Part shown: in pieces, positions 29,529-38,005 of the stretch | How the letters are laid out: the number at the start of each line of letters is the position of its first letter | How positions within the stretch are numbered: position 1 is the stretch's first letter | DNA from: Arenimonas sp. SCN 70-307 | Lineage (GTDB): Bacteria > Pseudomonadota > Gammaproteobacteria > Xanthomonadales > Xanthomonadaceae | NCBI RefSeq assembly: GCF_001724815.1 | Contig: NZ_MEDO01000001.1 | Location: 1 to 64,000 of the forward strand | Reading direction: 5' to 3' | DNA length: 64,000 bases | Position numbers and translations under genes: made by a program | Notes under the pieces: model-generated | Databases searched by the model: none | Told to the model about the DNA's origin: nothing | What the model saw: the letters and a program-made list of their open reading frames with translations, nothing else

Positions 29529-31565
29529 ATGCTGGCCAGCATGCGGCGAGCGTTCCGACCCGGCAAGATCCTGTGCGGCCTGCTGCTGATCGTGGCGGCG
29601 CTGCCGCTGCAGGCGCGCGTGCTGCGCATGGACGTGGACGTGCTGCGCTCCGGCGCCGCCACCGCGCAGGGCTTGCGCGTGCAGCTCGACTGGCCCGAGG
29701 GCGCGGCCACCGGCGAGCTGCGGCTCGAGGCCGAGCGCATCGAGATGCCGGCGCTGGGCCACGTGCACCGGCGGGTGAGCTGGCAGTGTCCGCTCGAACG
29801 CAGCGCGGACCCGGGCTGGAAGTGCGAAGGCAGCGTGCGCTCGGCCGCCGGCGGCGGCACGCTGGCCCTTTCCCTCTCCAGTGCGCAGATCGAAGCCGTG
29901 CTCGCCGCGTCCGGTGCGCGCGTGCGCTACGACTGGCAGGCCGCCGCGCCCGACCTGCACCGCGTGGACCTGCGCGCGGTGCCGGTGGCCTGGCTCGAGG
30001 CCTTCCTGGCCTCGGTCTGGGAAGCGGGGCAGTGGAGCGACGGCCAGCTGGCGGGCCGCGTCGACCTGCAGCTGCCGGCCAATGCGCCGCTGGCGGTGCA
30101 GACCGACCTGCAGCTGTCCGGGGTCGGGCTCGAAACGCCCGACGGCTGGCTGGCCGCGGCGGGCATGCAGGGTCGCCTGCGCCTGGATTATCGCGAGCGC
30201 GCCGGGCAGCCGGCCGTGGACGTGCGCTACGAGGCGCGTGGCGGCGAGTTCCTGGTCGGCAGCCTGTACGTGCCGCTGCCGGAAACGCCGGTGGCGGTGG
30301 ACGTGCAGCTGCGCGGCGAAGCGGGTGGCTGGCAGGTTCCCGCCTTCGCCTGGCGCGACGGCGGGGTGCTGCAGGCCAGCGGCTCGGCCCGTTTCGACGC
30401 CGCCGGCGAGGTATCGGACTTGCGCCTGTCGATGGCGCTGGGCGAACTGGCCACCGCCCGCGACCGCTACCTCAGCGGCTACCTCGCGCCGGCAGGTTTC
30501 GCCGACCTGGTGCTCAGCGGGCAAGCGAGCGCCGAGATCGACCTGCGCGCCGGCGAGCTCCAGTCCCTCGCACTCGGCCTCGGGCAGCTGACGGCCATCG
30601 ATCCGCGCCAGCGCTTCATCCTCGCCGGCGCGCAGGGCGACCTGCGCTGGACCGCGGCCGCCGGGGCCCAGCCCGGCTTCCTGGCCTGGGACCGCGGCGC
30701 CCTGTTCGGTATCGGCCTGGGCGGGGCGCGCATGGGCTTCACCAGCGCCGACGGCCAGCTGCGCCTGGTTTCGCCGGTGGATATCCCGGCGCTGGAGGGG
30801 CGGATCCGCCTCGACCACCTGCGCTGGCAGCCGCCCGGGGGCGGGCAGGGCACGCGTTTCCAGCTCGGCGCCACGCTCGAGGAGCTCGACCTCGGCAGCC
30901 TCTCGCAGCGCCTGGGCTGGCCGCCGTTCACCGGCACCCTGGGCGGCCGCATTCCCTCGGCGCGCTACGAGGGCAACGTACTCACGCTCGACGGTGGCCT
31001 GGCCATGCAGGTCTTCGGCGGCACGGTCTCGCTGTCGGAGCTGGTGATGGAGCGCCCCTTCGGCGTGGCGCCCACGCTTTCGGCCGACGTCGGCATCGAG
31101 GACATCGACATGGAGCCGATGACCGAGGCCTTCGGCTTCGGATCGATCACCGGCCGCATGGACGGCCGCATCAGCGGCCTGCGCATGGTGGACTGGTCGC
31201 CGGTGGCCTTCGACGCCTGGCTGGGCTCGGACCCGGCCTGGAAGGGCCGGCGGCGCATCAGCCAGCGCGCGGTCGAGGACATTTCCAAGGTCGGCGGCGG
31301 CGGCGGCCTGATGGGCGGCCTGCAGGCGCAGGCGCTGCGCCTGTTCGACGACTTCCGCTACGCGCGCCTGGGCCTGGGCTGCCGGCTGCGCGACAACGTT
31401 TGCGCGATGTCGGGTGTCGGTTCAGCCGGCGATGGCTATACCATCGTCGAAGGAGCCGGCCTGCCGCGCATCCAGGTGGTGGGGTTCCGCCGCCGCGTCG
31501 ACTGGCCCACCCTGGTGGCGCGCCTCGTGGCCGCCACCGAGGGCCAGTCCCCGGTCATCGATTGA
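29529..31565 (+). CDS. YdbH-type AsmA-like intermembrane transport protein
   Basis: A 678-residue, largely beta-strand protein with an N-terminal hydrophobic anchor (about 12-30). Its ends resemble the YdbH/TamB/AsmA bridge proteins, which conduct phospholipids between membranes. Supporting features are the repeated short amphipathic strands and the conserved C-terminal block (SELVMERPFGVAPTLS, DIDMEPMTEAFGFGSITGRMDG, ISKVGGGGGLMGG). The next gene is a YnbE/YdbL-like lipoprotein, the same partner as in E. coli. An alternative ATG lies at 29541; neither has a strong ribosome-binding site. Confidence 0.75.
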   Translation: MLASMRRAFRPGKILCGLLLIVAALPLQARVLRMDVDVLRSGAATAQGLRVQLDWPEGAATGELRLEAERIEMPALGHVHRRVSWQCPLERSADPGWKCEGSVRSAAGGGTLALSLSSAQIEAVLAASGARVRYDWQAAAPDLHRVDLRAVPVAWLEAFLASVWEAGQWSDGQLAGRVDLQLPANAPLAVQTDLQLSGVGLETPDGWLAAAGMQGRLRLDYRERAGQPAVDVRYEARGGEFLVGSLYVPLPETPVAVDVQLRGEAGGWQVPAFAWRDGGVLQASGSARFDAAGEVSDLRLSMALGELATARDRYLSGYLAPAGFADLVLSGQASAEIDLRAGELQSLALGLGQLTAIDPRQRFILAGAQGDLRWTAAAGAQPGFLAWDRGALFGIGLGGARMGFTSADGQLRLVSPVDIPALEGRIRLDHLRWQPPGGGQGTRFQLGATLEELDLGSLSQRLGWPPFTGTLGGRIPSARYEGNVLTLDGGLAMQVFGGTVSLSELVMERPFGVAPTLSADVGIEDIDMEPMTEAFGFGSITGRMDGRISGLRMVDWSPVAFDAWLGSDPAWKGRRRISQRAVEDISKVGGGGGLMGGLQAQALRLFDDFRYARLGLGCRLRDNVCAMSGVGSAGDGYTIVEGAGLPRIQVVGFRRRVDWPTLVARLVAATEGQSPVID

Positions 31566-31584
31566 CGCAATGAAGGAGAGCGAA

Positions 31585-32196
31585 ATGGGCATGGACATGA
31601 AACGTTGGCTTCTGGCCCCCGCGCTTGCGCTGGGCGTGTTCACGCTGGGCGCCTGCGTGACCATCAACGTGTATTTCCCGGCGGCCGAGGCGCAGCAGGC
31701 GGCCGAGGAGTTCGTCGAGAAGGTGCTGGGCGAGGACGGCAAGGCCGCGCCAACCGACGGCAATCCGCGCGCCCAGGCGCCGGCGACGCGCCGCGGCTTC
31801 AACCCGCTCTCGCTGCTGATCGGCGAGGCGCACGCACAGCAGGCCGACATCACCATCCGCACGCCGGCCATCCAGGCGATCCAGGACCGCATGGCCGCGC
31901 GTTTCCAGTCGTCCCTGCAGGCGCACTTCGACTCGGGCGCCATGGGCTTCGGCCGCGACGGCCTGGTGGTGCTGCGCGATCCCTCGAAGGTGGCGCTCAA
32001 GGACCGCGTGGCCGTGAACCAGCTGGTGGCCGACGAGAACCGCGACCGCAACGCGGTCTATCGCGAGATCGCCGTGGCCAACAACCACCCCGAGTGGGAG
32101 CAGCAGATCCGCGAGACCTTCGCCCGCCAGTGGGTGACCAGCGCCCGCGCGGGCTGGTGGTACCAGGCCAGCGACGGCACCTGGAAGCAAAAATAA
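31585..32196 (+). CDS. DUF1318 (YdbL-like) lipoprotein with YnbE-like N-terminus
   Basis: A 203-residue lipoprotein. The lipobox LGAC has its Cys at 24, followed by VTINVYF, close to the ITIN strand of E. coli YnbE, which caps YdbH. After an Ala/Pro linker a DUF1318 domain (about 85-200) matches YdbL. The ATG at 31585 has AAGGAG 7 bases upstream; upstream in-frame codons do not. It follows the YdbH-like gene by 19 bases. It appears to combine the YnbE and YdbL roles in one polypeptide. Confidence 0.82.
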   Translation: MGMDMKRWLLAPALALGVFTLGACVTINVYFPAAEAQQAAEEFVEKVLGEDGKAAPTDGNPRAQAPATRRGFNPLSLLIGEAHAQQADITIRTPAIQAIQDRMAARFQSSLQAHFDSGAMGFGRDGLVVLRDPSKVALKDRVAVNQLVADENRDRNAVYREIAVANNHPEWEQQIRETFARQWVTSARAGWWYQASDGTWKQK

Positions 32197-32253
32197 AGCA
32201 CCCGGAGCGCGGATTTGCGACAATCCGCGCCCCTTTGTTTCCCTGGCGTCACC

Positions 32254-33573
32254 GTGGCCCGTACCCGACTCAAGCAGCGCCCCCCGTTCCAACTGCAGAT
32301 CACCGACCTCAGCCACGATGGCCGCGGCGTCGGCCGGCGCGAGGGTAAGGCGATTTTCGTCAGCGGCGCGCTGCCGGGCGAAACCGTGATGGTCGAGCAG
32401 ACCGGCCGCAACCGCCACTTCGACGAGGGCCGCGCGCTCGAGGTGCTCGTCGCCTCGCCCGACCGCGTGCCGCCGCGCTGTCCCCACTTCGGCACCTGCG
32501 CCGGCTGCGTGCTCCAGCACCTGTCCGAGCCGCGCCAGATCGAAGCCAAGCACGGCGTGCTGCTCGACAACCTCAAGCGCATCGGCCACGTCGAGCCGGC
32601 CCGCGTGCTCGAGCCGCTGACCGACGTGGCCTGGGGTTATCGCCGAAAGGGCCGCTTCTCGGTGCGATTCGTCGAGAAGAAGGGCAAGGCGGTGGTGGGC
32701 TTCCGCGAGACCAACCCGCGCTTCGTCGCGGACCTTTCCACCTGCCACACGGTGATTCCCGCCATCGCGGAGAAGATCCCGGCGCTGGGCGCGCTGGTCG
32801 ATTCGCTCGACGGCAAGCGCACCTTGCCTCAGATCGAGTTCATCGCCGGCGAGCAGGGCGTGGCCCTGGTGTTCCGCCACCTCGAGCCGCTGTCGGACGA
32901 CGACCTTGCACGCCTGGTGGCGTTCGCGAAGGACAGCGGCTTCGCCGTGTTCCTGCAGCCCGGCGGCATCGAATCGGTGCGGCCCCTGTGGCCCGAACAG
33001 GTGGAGCTGTCGTTCGCGCTGCCGCAGTGGGACCTGCACCTGGGCTTCCGGCCGCTGGACTTCATCCAGGTCAACGCCGGGCTCAACGACAAGATGATCG
33101 CCAAGGCCATCGAGCTGCTCGATCCGCAGCCGGGCGATCGCGTGCTCGATCTCTTCTGCGGCCTGGGCAACTTCACCCTGCCGCTGGCGCGCCGCGCCGG
33201 CCAGGTGGTGGGCGTCGAAGGCGAGGCCGGCCTGGTGGCCCGCGCCCGCGAGAACGCCGCGCGCAACGGACTTGCAAACGTCGAATTCCACGCCGCCGAC
33301 CTGGCCAAGGACCTCGGCGGCGAGCCGTGGATGAAGGCCGGCTTCGACAAGCTGCTGCTCGACCCGCCGCGCGCCGGCGCCGCCGAGGTGCTGGCCCAGC
33401 TGCCGCTCAAGGGCATCCACCGCATCGTCTACGTGTCCTGCCACCCGGGCTCGCTGGCCCGCGACGCCGGTTTCCTGGTGCGCGAGCGCGGCTACCGGCT
33501 GGTGGCGGCCGGCGCGATGGACATGTTCCCGCAGACCGCGCACGTCGAATCGATCGCGCTGTTCGAGAAATAG
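32254..33573 (+). CDS. rlmD: 23S rRNA (uracil1939-C5)-methyltransferase
   Basis: A 439-residue SAM-dependent methyltransferase. A TRAM domain (about 10-65) is followed by [4Fe-4S] ligands Cys76, Cys82, Cys85 and Cys164, then the Rossmann core (DLFCGLGNFTLPLA, DPPRAGA). The catalytic Cys lies in VYVSCHPGSLARD. It starts at a GTG at 32254; a longer reading from a TTG at 32215 overlaps a likely -10 box (GACAAT). The function is specific to U1939 by family (RumA). Confidence 0.94.
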   Translation: MARTRLKQRPPFQLQITDLSHDGRGVGRREGKAIFVSGALPGETVMVEQTGRNRHFDEGRALEVLVASPDRVPPRCPHFGTCAGCVLQHLSEPRQIEAKHGVLLDNLKRIGHVEPARVLEPLTDVAWGYRRKGRFSVRFVEKKGKAVVGFRETNPRFVADLSTCHTVIPAIAEKIPALGALVDSLDGKRTLPQIEFIAGEQGVALVFRHLEPLSDDDLARLVAFAKDSGFAVFLQPGGIESVRPLWPEQVELSFALPQWDLHLGFRPLDFIQVNAGLNDKMIAKAIELLDPQPGDRVLDLFCGLGNFTLPLARRAGQVVGVEGEAGLVARARENAARNGLANVEFHAADLAKDLGGEPWMKAGFDKLLLDPPRAGAAEVLAQLPLKGIHRIVYVSCHPGSLARDAGFLVRERGYRLVAAGAMDMFPQTAHVESIALFEK

Positions 33574-33587
33574 GACCAGGGGCCGCC

Positions 33588-34091
33588 ATGGGCATCGAGA
33601 TCGAACGCAAGTTCCTGCTGGCCGGCGACGGCTGGCGCGCGCAGGTGGTGAAGTCGGTGCGCATGGCCCAGGGCTACATCAACGACATGGCCGCGATGCG
33701 CGAAGGCCGGCAGAACGCCTCGGTGCGGGTGCGCATCGCCGGCGACGCGGCCTTCCTCAACCTCAAGTCGCGCGAGCTGGGCAGCACCCGCCAGGAGTTC
33801 GACTACCCGATCCCGGTGGCCGACGCCGAGGCGCTGCTGGCGCTGTGCGTGGGCGGCCGCATCGACAAGGTGCGGCACTACGTGCAGCACGAAGGCCACA
33901 CCTGGGAAGTGGATGAATTCGCCGGCGACAACGCCGGCCTGGTGGTGGCCGAGCTCGAGCTGGCCAGCGCCGACGAGGCTTTCGCGCGCCCGGCCTGGCT
34001 GGGCCGCGAGGTGACCGAGGAGCTTCGCTACTACAACCTGGCGCTCGCCGAGCGCCCGTATTCGCGCTGGAACGCGCAGGAGAAAGCCTGA
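33588..34091 (+). CDS. CYTH domain protein (triphosphate tunnel enzyme)
   Basis: A 167-residue protein starting with the ExExK signature MGIEIERKFLL. Alternating charged strands (VRVRI, LNLKSRE, DKVRHYV, EVDEFAGDNAGLVVAELEL) form the eight-stranded tunnel that binds triphosphates and divalent metal. Short bacterial CYTH proteins like this (NE1496/YgiF-N type) usually hydrolyse inorganic triphosphate; adenylate cyclase activity is less likely. The stop and the nagZ start overlap (TGATG). Confidence 0.9.
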   Translation: MGIEIERKFLLAGDGWRAQVVKSVRMAQGYINDMAAMREGRQNASVRVRIAGDAAFLNLKSRELGSTRQEFDYPIPVADAEALLALCVGGRIDKVRHYVQHEGHTWEVDEFAGDNAGLVVAELELASADEAFARPAWLGREVTEELRYYNLALAERPYSRWNAQEKA

Positions 34092-35101
34092 TGCTGGTGG
34101 TGGGAATCAGCGGCCTTGAACTGACGGCCGAAGAGCGGGCGTGGTTGCAGCACCCGGCGGTGTCGGGCGTGATCCTGTTCAAGCGCAACTTCGCCTCGCG
34201 CGGGCAGGTGGCGGCGCTGTGCGCCGACATCCGCGCCACCGCGCCGCGCCCGCAGCTGCTGTGCGTGGACCAGGAGGGCGGGCGCGTGCAGCGCTTCCGC
34301 GAGGGCTACGCCGAGCTGCCGGCGCTCGAGGGCTTCGGCAAGCTCTACGCCGCCGACCGCGACGCCGCGCTGGCGCTGGCCCGCGAGCACGCCTGGCTGA
34401 TGGCCAGCGAAATCCTCGCCACGGGCCTGGACCTGAGCTTCGCGCCGGTGGTGGACCTCGGCCGCGGCAACCTGGCCATCGGCAACCGCGCCTTCGACGC
34501 CGACCCGGGCATCGTGGCCGACTTCACCCGCGCCTATGTCGCCGGCATGCACGAGGCCGGCATGGCCGCCACGCTCAAGCACTTCCCGGGCCACGGCTCG
34601 GTGCTGGAGGACACCCACTTCGACGACGCCGTCGACCCGCGCCCGCTGGCCGAGCTGCAGGCGCTGGACCTGGTGCCTTTCGCCGCCGGCATCGCCGCCG
34701 GCGCGCCGGCGGTGATGATGGCGCACGTGAAGTACCCGGCCGTGGCCCCCGAGCCCGCCGGCTACTCGCCGCGCTGGATCCGCGAGATCCTTCGCCGCGA
34801 CATGGGTTTCGGCGGCATCGTCTTCAGCGACGACATCGGCATGGCCGCGGCCGAATCCGCCGGCGGGGTGAAGGCGCGCATCGACGCCCACCTCGACGCC
34901 GGCTGCGACGTGGTGCTGGTCTGCGCGCCGGCCCTGGTGGCCGACTCGCTGCGCGCCGTCGACGACCGCCCGGCGCCGCCGGCCGCGCTGCTTTCGCCGC
35001 TGATGGCGCGCACCACGCTGGCCTGGGACACCCTGCTGGCCGACGCACGCTACGATGGGGCGCGCGCCGCGCTGCGACGCCTCGAGCAAGGAAACGCCTG
35101 A
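34091..35101 (+). CDS. nagZ: Beta-N-acetylhexosaminidase NagZ
   Basis: A 336-residue cytosolic family-3 glycosidase that removes GlcNAc from anhydro-muropeptides in cell-wall recycling. DQEGGRVQRF near 58, KHFPGHGSVLEDTHFD (with the catalytic His/Asp loop of NagZ) near 160 and FSDDIGM (nucleophile Asp) near 245 are all present. It is coupled to the CYTH gene by a 1-base overlap, and the phosphoribosyltransferase follows at once. In many species NagZ products control AmpC induction. Confidence 0.96.
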   Translation: MLVVGISGLELTAEERAWLQHPAVSGVILFKRNFASRGQVAALCADIRATAPRPQLLCVDQEGGRVQRFREGYAELPALEGFGKLYAADRDAALALAREHAWLMASEILATGLDLSFAPVVDLGRGNLAIGNRAFDADPGIVADFTRAYVAGMHEAGMAATLKHFPGHGSVLEDTHFDDAVDPRPLAELQALDLVPFAAGIAAGAPAVMMAHVKYPAVAPEPAGYSPRWIREILRRDMGFGGIVFSDDIGMAAAESAGGVKARIDAHLDAGCDVVLVCAPALVADSLRAVDDRPAPPAALLSPLMARTTLAWDTLLADARYDGARAALRRLEQGNA

Positions 35102-35102
35102 C

Positions 35103-35648
35103 ATGTCGCCCGAACTGAGCACCGCCCTGGCCAACTCCGACCGCCTGTTCGAACAGGCCGAACTGGAAGCGGCCATCGACCGCATCGCCGCCGACATCGA
35201 CCGCGACTACGCCGGCGGCGAGCGCCCGGTCTACCTGACCGTGATGCACGGCGGCCTGCTGTTCGCCTCGCGCCTGGCGCTGGCGCTCAAGACCGACCTG
35301 GAGTTCGACTACCTGCACGCCACCCGTTACCGCGGCGCCACCACCGGTGCCGGGCTGCAGTGGCTGCACCGCCCGGCCACGCCGCTCAAGGGCCGGCGTG
35401 TGCTGGTGGCCGACGACATCCTCGACGAGGGCCACACGCTCAAGGCCATCGTGCAGTGGTGCCGCGAGCAGGGCGCCACCGAGGTGCGCGTGGCCGTGCT
35501 GGCGCTCAAGCTGCACGAGCGCCGGGTCGAAGGCATCGCCGCCGATTACATCGCGGTGGAGGTACCCGACCGCTACGTCTACGGCTACGGCATGGACTTC
35601 CACGAGCAGGGCCGCAACCTGCCCGCCATCCTCGCGCTCAAGGATTGA
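35103..35648 (+). CDS. hpt: Hypoxanthine-guanine phosphoribosyltransferase
   Basis: A 181-residue purine salvage enzyme that makes IMP or GMP from the free base and PRPP. The PRPP loop is VLVADDILDEGHTL near 100-113 and the flexible-loop region is ATRYRGATTGAGLQW. It sits between nagZ and a methylthioinosine phosphorylase, whose product is hypoxanthine, so the two enzymes would act in series. Confidence 0.92.
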   Translation: MSPELSTALANSDRLFEQAELEAAIDRIAADIDRDYAGGERPVYLTVMHGGLLFASRLALALKTDLEFDYLHATRYRGATTGAGLQWLHRPATPLKGRRVLVADDILDEGHTLKAIVQWCREQGATEVRVAVLALKLHERRVEGIAADYIAVEVPDRYVYGYGMDFHEQGRNLPAILALKD

Positions 35649-35650
35649 AC

Positions 35651-36394
35651 ATGGCCGCCATCGACCTCGCCATCATCGGTGGCACCGGCATCTACAAGCT
35701 GGCCGCGCTGCGCGATCCGCAGGCCATCGAGGGCGACACGCCCTGGGGCCGGCCCTCGGGCCCCGTGCGCGTGGGCACGCTGGCCGGCCGCCGCGTGGCC
35801 TTCCTGGCCCGCCACGGCGAGGGCCACGCGCTGCCGCCGCACCGGGTGAACTACCGCGCCAACCTCTGGCAGCTCAAGCACCTCGGCGCCACGCGGGTGC
35901 TGGCGGTGAACACCGTCGGCGGCATCACCGAACGCTACGGCCCGCAGGTGCTGGGCCTGCCGGACCAACTGATCGACTACACCTGGGGCCGCGCCTCGAG
36001 CTTCTGGGACGACGAAGGCGGCGAGCTGCTGCACGTGGATTTTGGCGACCCCTACACCCCCTCGCTGCGCGCCGCCGTGCTGGCCGCGGCCGGCCGGGCC
36101 GGCGTGCCGCTGGTGGACGGCGGCTGCTACGGCGCCACCCAGGGCCCGCGCCTGGAAACCAAGGCCGAAATCGCCCGCATGCGCCGCGACGGCTGCGACC
36201 TGGTGGGCATGACCGGCATGCCCGAGGCCGGCCTGGCCCGCGAACTCGGCCTGGACTACGCCTGCCTGGCCATCGTGGCCAACTGGGCGGCCGGCTGCGG
36301 CGACGCCGGCGAGATCACCCTCGGGGAAGTGCTGGCCAACGTCGAGGCCGCCTCGGCCGGGCTGCCGGCGCTGCTCGACGCCCTCCTGGGGTGA
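35651..36394 (+). CDS. S-methyl-5'-thioinosine phosphorylase
   Basis: A 247-residue MTAP/PNP-family phosphorylase. IIGGTGIYKL binds phosphate, RHGEGHALPPHRVNYRAN is the substrate loop, and GMTGMPEAGLARELGLDYACLAIVANWAAG is the base-binding region. The TGMPEA and NWAAG wording and the nearby nagZ and hpt match Pseudomonas aeruginosa PA3004, a methylthioinosine phosphorylase giving hypoxanthine and methylthioribose-1-phosphate. True MTA phosphorylase is the alternative. Confidence 0.88.
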   Translation: MAAIDLAIIGGTGIYKLAALRDPQAIEGDTPWGRPSGPVRVGTLAGRRVAFLARHGEGHALPPHRVNYRANLWQLKHLGATRVLAVNTVGGITERYGPQVLGLPDQLIDYTWGRASSFWDDEGGELLHVDFGDPYTPSLRAAVLAAAGRAGVPLVDGGCYGATQGPRLETKAEIARMRRDGCDLVGMTGMPEAGLARELGLDYACLAIVANWAAGCGDAGEITLGEVLANVEAASAGLPALLDALLG

Positions 36395-36423
36395 TTGTCA
36401 AGCGTTTTGCCCTTGTTCATACT
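36395..36423 (+). promoter_or_regulatory. Promoter of the cold-shock gene
   Basis: TTGTCA (36395-36400), a 17-base spacer and CATACT (36418-36423) form a sigma-70-type promoter that begins right at the stop codon of the preceding gene. It predicts a leader of about 64 bases before the csp ATG, shorter than that of E. coli cspA. Confidence 0.5.
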
Positions 36424-36493
36424 CGAAGCGTGCACGCGGCCGGGGCACCGGAACACGGGGCACGACTGTTCTTCCAGTATGTGAGGTCACCAC

Positions 36494-36697
36494 ATGAGTT
36501 TCGGCACCGTGAAGTGGTTCAACGACGCCAAGGGCTTCGGTTTCATCGCTCCCGAGGACGGCAGCGCGGATGTGTTCGTGCATTTTTCCGCCATCGCCGC
36601 CAAGGGCTTTCGCTCGCTGCAGGAAGGCCAGCGCGTGAGCTTCGAGGTCGTGCAGGGCCCGAAGGGCGCCCAGGCCTCCAACGTCACCCCGGCCTGA
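36494..36697 (+). CDS. Cold-shock protein (CspA family)
   Basis: A 67-residue single cold-shock domain that binds single-stranded RNA and DNA and melts RNA structure. RNP1 (KGFGFI) and RNP2 (VFVHF) are intact, with the usual [14 protein letters not shown] opening. It has its own promoter and terminator, so it is a single-gene transcript. Whether it is cold-induced cannot be told from sequence. Confidence 0.95.
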   Translation: MSFGTVKWFNDAKGFGFIAPEDGSADVFVHFSAIAAKGFRSLQEGQRVSFEVVQGPKGAQASNVTPA

Positions 36698-36717
36698 GCA
36701 AAGCCAACGTCGTACCC

Positions 36718-36749
36718 CGAAGCCCCGCCCCGGCGGGGCTTCGTTTTTT
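36718..36749 (+). terminator. Rho-independent terminator of the cold-shock gene
   Basis: CGAAGCCCCGC pairs with GCGGGGCTTCG across a short loop and six Ts follow (36744-36749). It ends 12 bases before the ATG of the FAD monooxygenase gene. Confidence 0.9.
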
Positions 36750-36760
36750 GGGAGCCCCGG

Positions 36761-37978
36761 ATGCCCACGCTCGACATCGCCATCGTCGGTTACGGAAGCG
36801 GCGGGCAGGCCGCCGCGCTGGCGCTTTCGCGCGACGGCCACCGGGTCGAGGTGTTCGAGCAGGCGCCGCGGCTGCGCCCGGTCGGCGCCGGTTTCCTGCT
36901 GCAGCCCACCGGGCTGTCGGCGCTCTGGCAGCTGGGGCTGCTGCCGCAGGTGCTGGCGCTGGGGCGGCGCGTGGACCGTCTGTACGGCGAAAACGAGACC
37001 GGCCGCGCCGTCATGGACATGCGCTACGAGGGCCTGGACCGGCGCCTGTTCGGGCTGGGCCTGCAGCGCGGCGCGCTGTTCGAGGTCCTGCGTGATGCCT
37101 GGCCCGGGGCTGGCGAGGTCCGCACCAACTGTCGCATCGCGGGCACGGAAGACGACGGTCGGGTGCTGGTGGATGCCGAAGGCCGGCGCCACGGGCCTTA
37201 CGACCTGGTCGTCGCCGCCGATGGCGCGGCGTCCGGCCTGCGCGCCGGCGTGGGCGAAGCGCGGCTCGATCGCGCCTATCCTTGGGGTGCGCTGTGGTGC
37301 CTGGTGCCCGAGGCGGCCTGGCCCTGGGGCCACGAACTGCGCCAGCGCTACCGCCGCGCCCGCGAAATGGCCGGCATGCTGCCGGTGGGCACTCGCCCCG
37401 GCGACGCCACGCCGCGCCTGAGCTTCTTCTGGAGCCTGCCCGCCGCGGCGCTGGCGCAGTGGCCCGACGGCGACCTCGCCGCCTGGAAGGCCGGCGTGTC
37501 GCGGCTGTGGCCGGAGCTCGAGCCGATGCTCGGGGGCGTCACGGAGGCACCGATGCTGGCCAAGGCGCGCTATCGCGACGCCATCCCGCGTGCCTGGTCG
37601 AAAGGCCGGCTGGTACTGCTGGGCGACGCCGCGCATGCGATGAGCCCGCAGCTGGGCCAGGGGGTGAACATGGCACTGCTCGATGCGCTGGCATTGCGCG
37701 ATGCGTTGCGCGGCGATGGCAGCGTCGAGTCCGCGTTGGCGCACTACGGCGCCACGCGACGCGCGCACGTGGCCGTTTACCAGTTCTGGAGCCGCTGGCT
37801 GACGCCGGTGTTCCAGTCCGACCGCGACCTGGTGGCACGCCTGCGCGACCTGGCCTTCCTGCCGCTGGGTCGTTTGCCCGGCGGCCGCGGCCAGATGCTG
37901 CGCGTGCTCGCCGGTACCCAGCGCGGCTGGCTGGGCCGCCTGCACCTGCCGGCGGGTTTCCTCGACGCGCTGGGCTGA
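36761..37978 (+). CDS. FAD-dependent monooxygenase
   Basis: A 405-residue group A aromatic-hydroxylase-type flavoprotein. The N-terminal Rossmann motif is IVGYGSGGQAAALAL, where the usual third Gly is kept (GxGxxG). The DG motif is near VVAADGAASGLR and the GD motif is LLGDAAHAMSPQLGQGVN. The substrate is unknown; the fold also covers ubiquinone hydroxylases and salicylate-like hydroxylases. It starts right after the csp terminator, so its promoter must overlap that region or it depends on read-through. It converges on the ABC exporter gene. Confidence 0.9.
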   Translation: MPTLDIAIVGYGSGGQAAALALSRDGHRVEVFEQAPRLRPVGAGFLLQPTGLSALWQLGLLPQVLALGRRVDRLYGENETGRAVMDMRYEGLDRRLFGLGLQRGALFEVLRDAWPGAGEVRTNCRIAGTEDDGRVLVDAEGRRHGPYDLVVAADGAASGLRAGVGEARLDRAYPWGALWCLVPEAAWPWGHELRQRYRRAREMAGMLPVGTRPGDATPRLSFFWSLPAAALAQWPDGDLAAWKAGVSRLWPELEPMLGGVTEAPMLAKARYRDAIPRAWSKGRLVLLGDAAHAMSPQLGQGVNMALLDALALRDALRGDGSVESALAHYGATRRAHVAVYQFWSRWLTPVFQSDRDLVARLRDLAFLPLGRLPGGRGQMLRVLAGTQRGWLGRLHLPAGFLDALG

Positions 37979-38005
37979 GCGCATCGGCGGTCGCGGACGC
38001 GGGGC

